NCBI GenBank assembly: GCA_937858455.1 | Contig: CALLYN010000549.1 | Span: 1-6,965, forward strand | Origin: an uncultured Kouleothrix sp. | GTDB taxonomy: Bacteria > Chloroflexota > Chloroflexia > Chloroflexales > Roseiflexaceae | Reading direction: 5' to 3' | DNA: 6,965 bases | Part shown: positions 1 to 6,364 of the stretch, piece after piece | Layout: each line of letters opens with the position of its first letter | Position numbering within the stretch: the stretch's first letter is position 1 | The notes under the pieces: generated by a model | Seen by the model: only the letters and a program-made list of their open reading frames with translations | Told to the model about the DNA's origin: nothing | Databases searched by the model: none | Position numbers and translations under genes: made by a program

Positions 1-2
1 CC

Positions 3-728
3 GCCTGCCTCGCCCTCGCCGCCCCGGCGTCGGCGCAGCAGCTCGAGGACTGGAGCCAGGGCTGGACCGGCCAGGCGACGCTCTACGCCTGGCTGCCGGT
101 CATCAACGGCTCGCAGGAGGGGCCGGACGGCCAGCCGCTGGTCGACCTCTCGACCTCGGACGTGCTCTCGGCGCTGAACATGGCGTTCATGGGCTCGGCG
201 ATCTTCCAGAAGGACAAGTTCGGCATCCTGCTCGACGCCGTCTATGCCGACCTCGGCACCGACGGGAAGTGGATCCAGAACCGCGTCGACACCCGCACGA
301 CCACCAAGCTCGGCATGTACACCGCCGCCGCCATGTACCGCGTCTACGACGACCCGAAGGGCTTCGTCGACGTCTACGGCGGCGTGCGCTACTTCGACAC
401 CTCGATCGACTTCCGCCTCAGCACCGCCAACCTCGGCGACGCCGACCTGAAGAAGAGCCTGACCTGGACCGACGGCATCGTCGGCGTCCGCGGCGGGGTC
501 GCGCTCAACGACAAGTGGGCGCTCGCCGGCTTCGCCGACGTCGGCGGCTTCGACGGCAGCTCGGACTTGAGCTGGGAGATGTACGGCGGGGCCAACTACC
601 TGTTCAACGAGCGCTGGCAGGGCACCATCGGCTACCGCTACGTCTCGATCGAGAAGCAGGTCACCGACCGCGCCGCCCTCGACATCGACCTGCAAGGCCC
701 GCTCTTCGGGATCACCTACAAGTTCTGA
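3..728 (+). CDS. Outer-membrane beta-barrel protein, 5' partial
   Basis: The frame is open from the window edge, so the start codon lies outside; an internal GTG at 162 is not the real start. The first visible residues, ACLALAAPASA followed by QQ, are the end of a Sec signal peptide with an AxA cleavage site. The mature part of about 230 residues alternates polar and hydrophobic residues with many Gly and Tyr (YGGVRYF, GIVGVRGGV, GTIGYRYV) and ends in GPLFGITYKF. A final Phe of this kind is the Bam-recognised signature of outer-membrane barrels. It resembles the uncharacterised small barrel proteins of Alphaproteobacteria; its substrate is unknown. Only two of 241 sense codons (one TAT, one CAA) end in A or T, unlike the central genes. 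Typical Chloroflexota lack this kind of outer membrane, so the gene is out of place beside its neighbours. Barrel call firm, exact family uncertain. Confidence 0.8.
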   Translation, partial: ACLALAAPASAQQLEDWSQGWTGQATLYAWLPVINGSQEGPDGQPLVDLSTSDVLSALNMAFMGSAIFQKDKFGILLDAVYADLGTDGKWIQNRVDTRTTTKLGMYTAAAMYRVYDDPKGFVDVYGGVRYFDTSIDFRLSTANLGDADLKKSLTWTDGIVGVRGGVALNDKWALAGFADVGGFDGSSDLSWEMYGGANYLFNERWQGTIGYRYVSIEKQVTDRAALDIDLQGPLFGITYKF

Positions 729-822
729 GCCGCGCCATCCGGGATGGACATGTCCCGACGCCGGAGGAACCCACGGACGTTTTCGGGACGGCAGGCGACG
801 CCGCTCCCCACCCGGAAATAGA

Positions 823-849
823 GGTCGGCGCGGCAAGACCGCGCCGACC
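823..849 (-). terminator. Perfect hairpin between convergent genes
   Basis: An 11-bp perfect inverted repeat (GGTCGGCGCGG / CCGCGCCGACC) surrounds a 5-nt loop, CAAGA. On the minus strand it lies seven bases after the kinase stop codon and is followed by TCTATTTCC, a weak U-rich tail. On the plus strand it follows the barrel gene by about 95 bases but has no T run. It is probably a terminator, serving the minus strand better, but it may belong to whichever source the left piece came from. Confidence 0.5.
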
Positions 850-855
850 GACGCC

Positions 856-1617
856 TCACGACTTGCCGAGATCCAGCGCCTCTGTCAGGTCGCCCAGCGG
901 CGGCTCGCCGGGGCGCGGCGGGCCATCGAGCAGCAGCACAGCCCCGAGCGGCGCGGCAGGCGCCAGGCATCCGGGAAAGGCGCGCGCCAGGTCGTCCGGC
1001 GTTAGCGTCCACTCGATCCCGCCACCCAGGTGAACCGGCGGCCGCTCGGCGACAAAGCCAAGCTCGCGGATCAGCTCGGGCGTGCCGGGCCGGATGTGGA
1101 TGCTGCGGTGGTACGGCAGGATCTGGCGCGTGCCCGGCGCGACCACGGCAAACTCGTCGGAGAGCAGGCCAAAGCCGCGGCGCACCAGCCCAAGGGTTAA
1201 TGTCGTCTTGCCCTGGCCGCTACGCCCGGCGATGATCAGCGCAGCGCTGCGGTAGGTGCAGGCCCCGGCATGGATGGCATAGATGCCGCGGGCGTACAGC
1301 TCGGCCAGCACGCCGTGCACCATCCGGTCGAGCATTCCGATCGTTGCGGCGTGCGCGTCGGGCCAGCGCTGGCTGCTGCCGTGGGTGTCGGCCACCAGGT
1401 AAGCGCCGTCGTCGGCGCGGCTAAGCCAGGCGGCGAAGGCCGGCGCGGCGGCAGGCGGCGCGCGAAATGCCGCGTAGGTTTCATCGACACGGGCAAACGC
1501 GTCGGCGTCGCACACGCGCACGTCGATCGGGATCCCCAGCACGACATAGCTGGCGTGGTAGCTGGCCAATGGCAGAGTATCCTGAGCAGTATTCGATTGT
1601 GATGCCGCCACTGCCAT
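856..1617 (-). CDS. HprK-like serine kinase domain protein, C-terminus probably truncated
   Basis: This 253-residue protein has the kinase core of the HPr kinase/phosphorylase C-terminal family: a P-loop GRSGQGKTT at 131-139, a conserved His at 116 just before it, the acidic pair in LLSDEFAVV (Asp154, Glu155), and YHRSIHIRPGT at 169-179. HprK-like kinases paired with PqqD-like proteins phosphorylate a RiPP precursor in paeninodin-type lasso-peptide loci, or belong to HPr-rel-A systems of unknown target. ATP-dependent kinase activity is therefore likely; the target is inferred. The start lies 21 bases after the PqqD-like stop codon, with a weak GAGAG upstream, so the two are probably co-transcribed. 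About 114 residues follow the P-loop, against roughly 150 in classical HprK. The protein stops abruptly at LTEALDLGKS after LGAVLLLDGPPRP, close to the left compositional boundary, so the natural C-terminus may be lost. Confidence 0.82.
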   Translation of the reverse strand: MAVAASQSNTAQDTLPLASYHASYVVLGIPIDVRVCDADAFARVDETYAAFRAPPAAAPAFAAWLSRADDGAYLVADTHGSSQRWPDAHAATIGMLDRMVHGVLAELYARGIYAIHAGACTYRSAALIIAGRSGQGKTTLTLGLVRRGFGLLSDEFAVVAPGTRQILPYHRSIHIRPGTPELIRELGFVAERPPVHLGGGIEWTLTPDDLARAFPGCLAPAAPLGAVLLLDGPPRPGEPPLGDLTEALDLGKS

Positions 1618-1638
1618 AGGCTCTCGTCGAGCGGTGCG

Positions 1639-1902
1639 CTACGTAAGAACGCCAAGATCGCGGAACTTCGCCAGGATATACACGACATCCTCGTGCACGT
1701 CGGCGGGGGCGAGGCCATAGGGTGCGGCAAATGCCGCGACGACCTGCTCGAGCGATGCCTTGCCGTCGCACAGCTCCCAGAGGCGCGCGGCCGACTCGTT
1801 GATCACGTGAGCGCGGCCGCTACGGCGATCGTGCAAGATCGCCTCGTTGCCGACGCGCTGAAGTGTCACATCCGGGCTAGGCGTGGGTGGTGATGTGTCC
1901 AT
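1639..1902 (-). CDS. PqqD-family peptide-binding protein (RiPP recognition element)
   Basis: The product has 87 residues, the usual length of stand-alone PqqD or lasso B1 proteins. It shows the PqqD pattern in order: a strand near residues 11-25 (DVTLQRVGNEAILHD), then GRAHVINESAARLWELCDG, then helices through LEQVVAAFAAPYGL and a C-terminal VHEDVVYILAKFRDLGVL. Family members bind the leader of a ribosomal peptide and present it to the modifying enzymes; here the likely partner is the HprK-like kinase 21 bases downstream. I chose the ATG at 1902 because GGGAG sits five bases before it and the protein then has standard length. An in-frame ATG at 1914 or 1983 would add a tail with no family resemblance. 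About 150 bases separate it from the upstream nucleotidyltransferase gene. Family call firm; the peptide it serves is not visible. Confidence 0.88.
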   Translation of the reverse strand: MDTSPPTPSPDVTLQRVGNEAILHDRRSGRAHVINESAARLWELCDGKASLEQVVAAFAAPYGLAPADVHEDVVYILAKFRDLGVLT

Positions 1903-1990
1903 GGATGCTCCCATACGGCCGGCGCGCTCGCCAATCGAGCTGATACACTCGTTCGGCTGTGCAATAGCAGAGTAGCGATACACGCTGCCG

Positions 1991-2050
1991 CTATACGAGT
2001 GTGTTCAGTATAACAGACGCGGCAAGCGCTCTCCATAACAGTTTCTTCAT
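1991..2050 (-). CDS. Tiny ORF, 19 residues, possible leader peptide
   Basis: The frame reads MKKLLWRALAASVILNTLV and then TAG. It begins six bases after the nucleotidyltransferase stop codon, in the same frame. It has a basic start and a hydrophobic core like the front of a signal peptide, but no good ribosome binding site and no following cleavage region. It might be a translated leader, a decayed remnant, or chance. It does not resemble a lasso precursor, which would be about twice as long with a Thr two residues before the core. Confidence 0.15.
   Translation of the reverse strand: MKKLLWRALAASVILNTLV
2007..2035 (-). promoter_or_regulatory. Possible sigma-70 type promoter upstream of the PqqD-like gene
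   Basis: On the minus strand, TGGAGA (four of six matches to TTGACA) is followed after 17 bases by TATACT (five of six matches to TATAAT). Transcription would start near 2000, about 100 bases before the PqqD-like ATG at 1902. This would give the PqqD-kinase pair its own promoter in addition to any read-through from the nucleotidyltransferase gene. The -35 match is weak. Confidence 0.25.
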
Positions 2051-2056
2051 TTGTAT

Positions 2057-3172
2057 TTACGGGCTTTTCGCTGTGCTGGTGCGGGCAGCGCGGCGAGCCT
2101 GGTAGATCTGCTTGCGGCCTTTGCGCAGCAGCGCGGCGCCGAGGTTGCGGCCAATATGGCCAATACCGTCCTGCTCGAGCAGCCGCAGCAGCAGCGATGG
2201 CTGCTGGCTGAGATCGTCGGGCGTGGTGGGGCGGAACAGCGCGCTGACGCCGCAGGTATGCTCGAGCAGCCGGCGCTTCAGCGCGCCGACGCGCAGCTGG
2301 GCCAGCACATGGGCCGGCGCGGGCGCGTCGAGCAGCTCGGCCGAGAGCGCCAGGGCGTAGAACAGCGCGGTGCGGGCGCCGGCCGCGCGCGCCTGTTCGA
2401 GCACGTAGGCCCAATCGAGCGTGGCGGCGTGGCGGCCGAGCAGCGCCGCGATATCGCACACAAAGCGCAGCCGCAGCGGCGAGCGCGAGCGGTGGATCGC
2501 CAGGTGGAGCAGGGTATCTTCAGGTGACAGAACTGTGATGGTAGTGCCGTGCACCTGGGCGCTGAGCGCGCGCCGCCAGAGCACGTCGGTGCCGAGGCTG
2601 AAAAAGCGCGTAGCCCACAGGCCCCAGTGCAGCTCGAGGCACACGCTGCCGCCAGCGGCGGGCCGGTAGTAGGGCGGATCGTGAAAGGGGTGGTACAAAT
2701 TATCGAAGCCCGGGTCGGCCTCTTGCGCGAAGCCCAGCCCGCGCAGCGCCGCCCGCGCCGCCGGCAGATCGGCGGGGCGCACCAGCACGTCGAGATCGCC
2801 AAGCGAGCGCAGGCCCAGGCCGCCATACAGCGTTTCGGCCAGCACCAGGCCCTTCACCGGGATGCCGCGCACGCCGGCATGCTCGAACGCGGCGAGCACG
2901 CTGACCATGGCGTCGGCCAGGGTGGTATTGCGAATGAGCGTAGCGTACTGGCGGCGCTGCGCGCGGATCTTCCAATCGGCCGGCACCACAATCTGGCCGT
3001 CGAGGCGGCGCAGGTTGGCGGCCAGCAGCGGCAGCACCTCGTGCAGGTGGCCCTGGCTCCACAGCAGCTCCCAATCGACGTGGTCGTGCACGCGGGCGAT
3101 CAGCTCGCGCTCGGCTGCGGGCGCCAGCTGCGGGCGCGCCGCCAGGCACAAAATATGATGTTCATGGTTCAT
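2057..3172 (-). CDS. Nucleotidyltransferase family protein (NTP_transf_5 type)
   Basis: The 371-residue protein matches the uncharacterised nucleotidyltransferase family PF14907 in length and motifs. An N-terminal helical part of about 95 residues (WSQGHLHEVLPLLAANL) is followed by the transferase core. The core has IPVKGLVLAETLYGG at 104-118, RSLGDLDVLV at 122-131 with the metal-binding pair Asp126 and Asp128, and LELHWGLW at 179-186 with a likely third acidic residue, Glu180. SPEDTLLHLAIH (216-227) and RFVCDIAALL follow in the helical C-terminal half. The fold predicts transfer of a nucleotide to an acceptor; the acceptor is unknown. Such genes recur beside PqqD-like and HprK-like genes in lasso-peptide loci, which fits the two genes downstream. 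The ATG at 3172 has no Shine-Dalgarno sequence; a TATAAC box ends only seven bases before it, so the message may be leaderless. Confidence 0.85.
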   Translation of the reverse strand: MNHEHHILCLAARPQLAPAAERELIARVHDHVDWELLWSQGHLHEVLPLLAANLRRLDGQIVVPADWKIRAQRRQYATLIRNTTLADAMVSVLAAFEHAGVRGIPVKGLVLAETLYGGLGLRSLGDLDVLVRPADLPAARAALRGLGFAQEADPGFDNLYHPFHDPPYYRPAAGGSVCLELHWGLWATRFFSLGTDVLWRRALSAQVHGTTITVLSPEDTLLHLAIHRSRSPLRLRFVCDIAALLGRHAATLDWAYVLEQARAAGARTALFYALALSAELLDAPAPAHVLAQLRVGALKRRLLEHTCGVSALFRPTTPDDLSQQPSLLLRLLEQDGIGHIGRNLGAALLRKGRKQIYQARRAARTSTAKSP

Positions 3173-3179
3173 ATCAACG

Positions 3180-3185
3180 GTTATA
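3180..3185 (-). promoter_or_regulatory. Possible -10 box of the nucleotidyltransferase gene
   Basis: TATAAC on the minus strand (five of six matches to TATAAT) ends seven bases before the ATG at 3172. The DNA just upstream (3186-3207) is strikingly A-rich in a GC-rich window. No clear -35 is present; ATTCAA is 16 bases upstream. If used, transcription would start at or very near the ATG, giving a leaderless message, which agrees with the missing ribosome binding site. Confidence 0.25.
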
Positions 3186-3207
3186 CCATTATTTTTTGAT
3201 TTTGAAT

Positions 3208-3246
3208 AGCGCGGCGGGCGTGGGTATAACCCACGCCCGCTGCGCT
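3208..3246 (-). terminator. Long hairpin after the secreted-protein gene
   Basis: Two 18-base arms pair with a single G-T wobble around a 3-base loop (3226-3228); the inner 12 bp, GCGGGCGTGGGT / ACCCACGCCCGC, are perfect. It begins about 20 bases after the stop codon of the 3267-5639 gene and lies just before the nucleotidyltransferase gene, so it probably ends transcription of the former. On the minus strand it is followed by ATTCAAAATCAAAAAATA, A-rich rather than U-rich, so it is not a textbook intrinsic terminator. Confidence 0.55.
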
Positions 3247-3266
3247 CCGCTATGCCGAACAGAGAG

Positions 3267-5639
3267 CTACTTGCGCGTTATCGGCAGGTAGATCTTGATG
3301 TACTCGGCCTTCAGCGTGCCGTTGGACGACGCGCTGGAGACGCCGGCGGTGGTGGTGCTGAGCGTCGCGCCGAACTGCAGCGACGCGCCCTCGGGGGTAT
3401 TGCTGGCCACCGTGCCGCTGATCGTAATCGCGCCGCTCTCGAGCGCGTCGAGCTGGTCGGCCGACCAGTGCAGCGTCGTCGGGCCCTGCACCGGCAGGTT
3501 GAAGGCCGGCGTCGCGCTGCCCGCGCTCGCACCGGTGATCGTCACGCCCGAAGGCACGGTAAGCGCAAGGTCGACACCTTCGGCGATGCTCTGGCCGTTG
3601 TTGCCATACTGCAGCGTGAAGGCGAAGTTGCGTCCGGGCGGGGCCGCGAACAGCACCGGGTTGAACTTGACGTCCAGCAGCGCCGGGCCCAGCGTCGTGA
3701 CGGTCCACTCCGACTGGTTGTTGCTCTGCGTCTGGGCGTCCTTGGGCTCGTTCGGCGAGCTGATCGTCGCGCGGTTGACCAGCGCGGTGTTCTGCGGCGC
3801 ATTGGCCGCGATCGTCGCCGTCAGCACGATCGTGTAGGGCGCGCCGCCATTGGCCGGCGGTGTCACCTTGAAGACCACGTTCTGGCCGTTGACGGTTGGC
3901 GTCAACGGGGCGTCGAGGTAGCTAGCCGACTGGAAGCTCATGCCCACCGGCAGGGTGTCGGTGATCGTCGTCTGAACGCCGCCGATCTCGTCGGCCGTGC
4001 CGATGTTGCTGTAGGTCAGCTCGAACACCACGTCGGTGCCGACCGTAGCCGTCTCGGGGCCGCGCTTGGCGATCGACTCGTCGAGGCCGACGCGGCCGTT
4101 GCAGGGCTGGCCGGGGGTTTCGGTGCCCGGCGTGTGCACCACAAAGTCGGTGCTGCTGGTCGGGTCGTTGACGCCACCATCGATGAACCCGCCGTTGGTA
4201 TCGAGCAGCGACGGGCAGCGCTCGTAGCTGGTGCTCTCGGGCACGTCGGCGACGCGGATCGGGATCACGCCCGCGCTCGGCACCGTCGGGTTGCCGTACG
4301 TCACCATATCGACGATGTCGTCCTTGCCGTCGATCAGAACAAGCTGCTCTTCGACCGCCAGGCCGTTGATGTTATCGAGGTCGAGGTCGCCGGCCGACCA
4401 GGCGGTGTACTTGGTCATATCCGAGGCGAGGTCGAGCAGCGTGCCCGTGTAGCCGGCGTGGGCCTTGAGGAAATCGGCCTTGCTGCGGGCCACAACCAGC
4501 AGCGCCTTGCTGGCCAGCGTGCCGCTCTTGAAGCGATAGGTGCCCTGGCTCGACGTGGGCGACGAGCTGCGGGTGGCGGCGTTGCCGATCTTGTAGTCGG
4601 AGAGCGAGATAGCGTAGTTGTTCGGGTTGTAGATCTCGATCCACTCGCTGTCGCCGCTCGACGCGGAGCCGGGGGTGTCCTTGCCAACCGGGTTGGCCTG
4701 GAACTCCGTCACCACCAGCGGCGCATACGGCTCGTAGCTGGGCTGGCCGCCCGGCACCGAGTTGTTGTTGAAGTGTACGTCGAAGCTGGTGTCGATCGTG
4801 CCGTCCTGGATGTCCTGCAGCGTGTTCTTCGAGGTGCTGGTGCTCAGCACGTCGATGATCGGCGAGTTGTAGCCATCGCTCGGAACCGCCAGGTTGTTGT
4901 AGGTGGTGGCCACGGTAAAGCGCAGGAAGTTGTTCGCGTTGTCGACAACCGGCTTGGCGGCGGTCAGCGCCGTCCACGGCACGCTCAGCTCGACGAAGCT
5001 ACCCTTGGCCACAGCGGCGCTGGCCAGCTGGCCGGCACAGCTCGTGCAGTTCTTGCCGTTGGGGTTGGCGCCGTCGTAGATCAGGATCTTGTTCGCGCCC
5101 ACCACGCCGGCGGTAGTGCCATTGCCGGGCCTGAACTGCAGGTTGATCGCGTTCTCCCAGCCGGCATCGCTCGGCACGTTGGTGGTGGTGAAGGTGCCAG
5201 TGCCAACCGGCACGTCGGCGCGGCCGGTGCCGTTGTGGTTGCTATCGATCGTGATGATCAGGTTGATCGACGGGCTCTGGGTAATACCCACGTAGCGATC
5301 GACCTTGGCCAGGAAATAAATATTGTTGAAGTCGGCGGTGACGCTAAAGAAATCGAGGTTGGCCGCGCGCGTCACCGGGTCGGTCGCGGTGATCTGGCGC
5401 GCATCAGGCGCGCCGTTGATCGAGAGCGAGTCGCCAAACACAAATTCGCCCTGCTGGGCATTGTTGCGCATCACCGCGCCAATACCGGCCGGCGGCTTGA
5501 CGCCGAACCAATCGGTGCGCGCGGGGGTGAGCCCGGCTTTGTTTTCGATTTGTACAGTGTGCGCCCCAACACTTGCGACCGATAGCACGCTCAGCAGCAA
5601 TGCCAGGGTCATACTGAAAGCAAACAGCTTTCTTTTCAT
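3267..5639 (-). CDS. Secreted lamin-tail domain / DUF11 repeat protein
   Basis: This 790-residue protein starts with a Sec signal peptide (MKRK, hydrophobic 5-22, probable cleavage after VGA at 26). Residues about 27-300 form a beta-rich region, possibly a DOMON/CBM9-like sandwich (SLSINGAPDARQ, IDSNHNGTGRADVP). A lamin-tail domain follows at about 306-465, recognised by LVVTEFQANP, SEWIEIYNPNN, ISLSDYKIG and LVLIDGKDDIVDMV. Two DUF11-like repeats occupy about 520-650 (ESIAKRGPETATVGTDVVFE, YSNIGTAD, ITDTLPVGM) and 655-770. The end is YIKIYLPITRK, the YLP-type tail seen on many extracellular Chloroflexota proteins. The start is set by AAGGAG nine bases before the ATG at 5639. Such proteins lie outside the cell and probably act in adhesion or surface structure; no catalytic motif is visible. 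Cys198/Cys201 (CTSC) and Cys475/Cys513 may form disulfides. It is probably a single-gene unit ending at the 3208-3246 hairpin. Confidence 0.85.
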   Translation of the reverse strand: MKRKLFAFSMTLALLLSVLSVASVGAHTVQIENKAGLTPARTDWFGVKPPAGIGAVMRNNAQQGEFVFGDSLSINGAPDARQITATDPVTRAANLDFFSVTADFNNIYFLAKVDRYVGITQSPSINLIITIDSNHNGTGRADVPVGTGTFTTTNVPSDAGWENAINLQFRPGNGTTAGVVGANKILIYDGANPNGKNCTSCAGQLASAAVAKGSFVELSVPWTALTAAKPVVDNANNFLRFTVATTYNNLAVPSDGYNSPIIDVLSTSTSKNTLQDIQDGTIDTSFDVHFNNNSVPGGQPSYEPYAPLVVTEFQANPVGKDTPGSASSGDSEWIEIYNPNNYAISLSDYKIGNAATRSSSPTSSQGTYRFKSGTLASKALLVVARSKADFLKAHAGYTGTLLDLASDMTKYTAWSAGDLDLDNINGLAVEEQLVLIDGKDDIVDMVTYGNPTVPSAGVIPIRVADVPESTSYERCPSLLDTNGGFIDGGVNDPTSSTDFVVHTPGTETPGQPCNGRVGLDESIAKRGPETATVGTDVVFELTYSNIGTADEIGGVQTTITDTLPVGMSFQSASYLDAPLTPTVNGQNVVFKVTPPANGGAPYTIVLTATIAANAPQNTALVNRATISSPNEPKDAQTQSNNQSEWTVTTLGPALLDVKFNPVLFAAPPGRNFAFTLQYGNNGQSIAEGVDLALTVPSGVTITGASAGSATPAFNLPVQGPTTLHWSADQLDALESGAITISGTVASNTPEGASLQFGATLSTTTAGVSSASSNGTLKAEYIKIYLPITRK

Positions 5640-6104
5640 TGATCTTCTCTCCTTAATGCGTCATTGCGAATGAATGCGGAGCACGCAAGCGCGGCATGCG
5701 GCCGGGCGGCTCGGCATCCAACGTTCCGGCGGAACAGGTAGTGCGATGGTAGAGCCCATGGATCGATTGTGTGCATAGCCAGGGCTGGGTAGCGTGCAAT
5801 GACCGCCAGATCGTCTCGTACCTATGAGTGTTTTCTCCTTTCTACCGGCGCGGGCTGCGCCGGTGCGGGCGGCGAACAACTACGGAAAAGGCTGGCGTAA
5901 TGCTGCGATCGGCTTGTCGGGCAACAGCGCAAGGGCCCGCGCCAAGCGAGCTACTTATGTAGTAGCATACAGGGTTGCATTGAATAGACTGTGAATCGCG
6001 CCCAACCCCCGATGAACCTTTTGTTATCGTTCGCATGGCGCCGCTCTCGCCGTATCGCCGGCAACCTCCTCCGGCAGCCCGCCGGCATTAGGTTTCCGGG
6101 CATA
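5640..6104. other. Stretch without a convincing gene, upstream of the secreted-protein gene
   Basis: Frames here are short, lack ribosome binding sites and show no protein-family motif. On the minus strand the stretch is the upstream region of the secreted-protein gene, with AAGGAG at the near end. It contains a perfect 8-bp hairpin at 5844-5864 (ACCGGCGC / GCGCCGGT, 5-base loop), followed on the minus strand by purine-rich AGAAAGGAGAAAA. A 6-bp hairpin lies at 5950-5966 (GCTACT / AGTAGC). I see no strong promoter for the secreted-protein gene; TTGCAC with TATGCA 16 bases on, near 5775-5802, is weak. Confidence 0.5.
5844..5864 (-). repeat. Perfect 8-bp stem-loop followed by a Shine-Dalgarno-like run
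   Basis: ACCGGCGC and GCGCCGGT flank a 5-base loop. On the minus strand the stem is followed at once by AGAAAGGAGAAAACACTC, which contains a good AAGGAG, but no ATG, GTG or TTG stands at the right distance. It may be a leader structure of the secreted-protein transcript, a remnant of a lost gene start, or a processing site. It has no U tract and is not a terminator on the minus strand. Confidence 0.35.
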
Positions 6105-6116
6105 GAGAAACAAACC

Positions 6117-6134
6117 TTTGCTCCGGAGAGCAAA
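6117..6134 (-). terminator. Intrinsic terminator-like hairpin
   Basis: TTTGCTC and GAGCAAA form a perfect 7-bp stem around a 4-base loop. On the minus strand it is followed by GGTTTGTTTCTC, a moderately U-rich tail. On the plus strand the tail is AGTCTG, so it is oriented for the minus strand. No minus-strand protein gene ends here, which is one reason to suspect an RNA transcript from the promoter at 6365-6392. Confidence 0.4.
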
Positions 6135-6289
6135 AGTCTGCACCATTCGAGCGTGGAAATGGAAGATCTGAGTAACAAAGAACAAGTACGATGTTGTGCG
6201 AAGATGACGTTCTTGTTATGCCGGGGCAGAGACGCGCCGGCGGCATGATGGAGCTATGATTGATCGGCGCTGGCCCACGGCGGCGCCGG

Positions 6290-6307
6290 AAAACCCAGCA
6301 GCTGGGT
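6290..6307 (-). terminator. Small hairpin with U tail, possible attenuator
   Basis: On the minus strand ACCCAG-CTG-CTGGGT is followed by TTT, giving four U in a row including the last stem base. It lies about 50-70 bases after the predicted start from the promoter at 6365-6392. The stem is only six pairs, so it would terminate weakly. It could release a short RNA of about 70 bases or act as an early regulatory stop. Confidence 0.25.
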
Positions 6308-6364
6308 AGGCCGAGCGCGCCGCGAGCCGGTACGATCAGGGTTGTCTGGGTGCACTATTTTTTG

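Larger units (their letters stand above)
6108..6358 (-). ncRNA. Candidate structured small RNA of about 250 nt
   Basis: A near-consensus minus-strand promoter would start RNA near 6358, and a terminator-like hairpin at 6117-6134 would end it near 6108. Between them lie, in order of transcription: hairpin 6293-6307; hairpin 6265-6288 (6 bp, 12-base loop); hairpin 6218-6246 (ATGCCG / CGGCAT); and hairpin 6181-6217 (6 bp, one mismatch, 3 bp), which directly abuts the previous one. The 5' segment TGCACC (6349-6354) can pair with GGTGCA (6139-6144) just before the terminator and would close the whole structure. The best frame inside (ATG at 6246, 52 residues) has no ribosome binding site and no recognisable protein. 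It matches no RNA family I can recall, including 6S, SRP, tmRNA and RNase P. It could instead be a long leader for the gene starting at 5639. Existence inferred; limits approximate. Confidence 0.35.

Noticed and set aside
269..1033. A 254-residue plus-strand frame crossing the end of the barrel gene
   Set aside because: It is mostly Arg, Pro and His, typical of a shifted frame of GC-rich coding DNA, and overlaps two well-supported genes.
1903..1983. N-terminal extension of the PqqD-like protein to an ATG at 1983
   Set aside because: The added residues do not resemble the family, and the ATG at 1902 has a good ribosome binding site and gives the standard length.
2051..3199. Plus-strand frames of 158 and 216 residues opposite the nucleotidyltransferase gene
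   Set aside because: They are Ala/Gln/Arg/Gly-rich shadows of the minus-strand gene, which has clear family motifs over its full length.
3252..5585. A 777-residue plus-strand open frame opposite the secreted-protein gene
   Set aside because: It is Arg/Ala/Gly/Val-rich with no domain motif, mirrors the codon periodicity of the minus gene, and lacks a credible start. The minus frame has a signal peptide, recognised domains and a ribosome binding site.
5661..5879. A 72-residue minus-strand frame upstream of the secreted-protein gene
   Set aside because: It starts inside a hairpin, has no recognisable motif, and its composition is that of non-coding GC-rich DNA.
5991..6248. An 85-residue plus-strand frame (GTG start; internal ATG followed by NLLLSFAWRR)
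   Set aside because: There is no ribosome binding site and no family resemblance, and it runs through the terminator-like hairpin and the structured region on the other strand.
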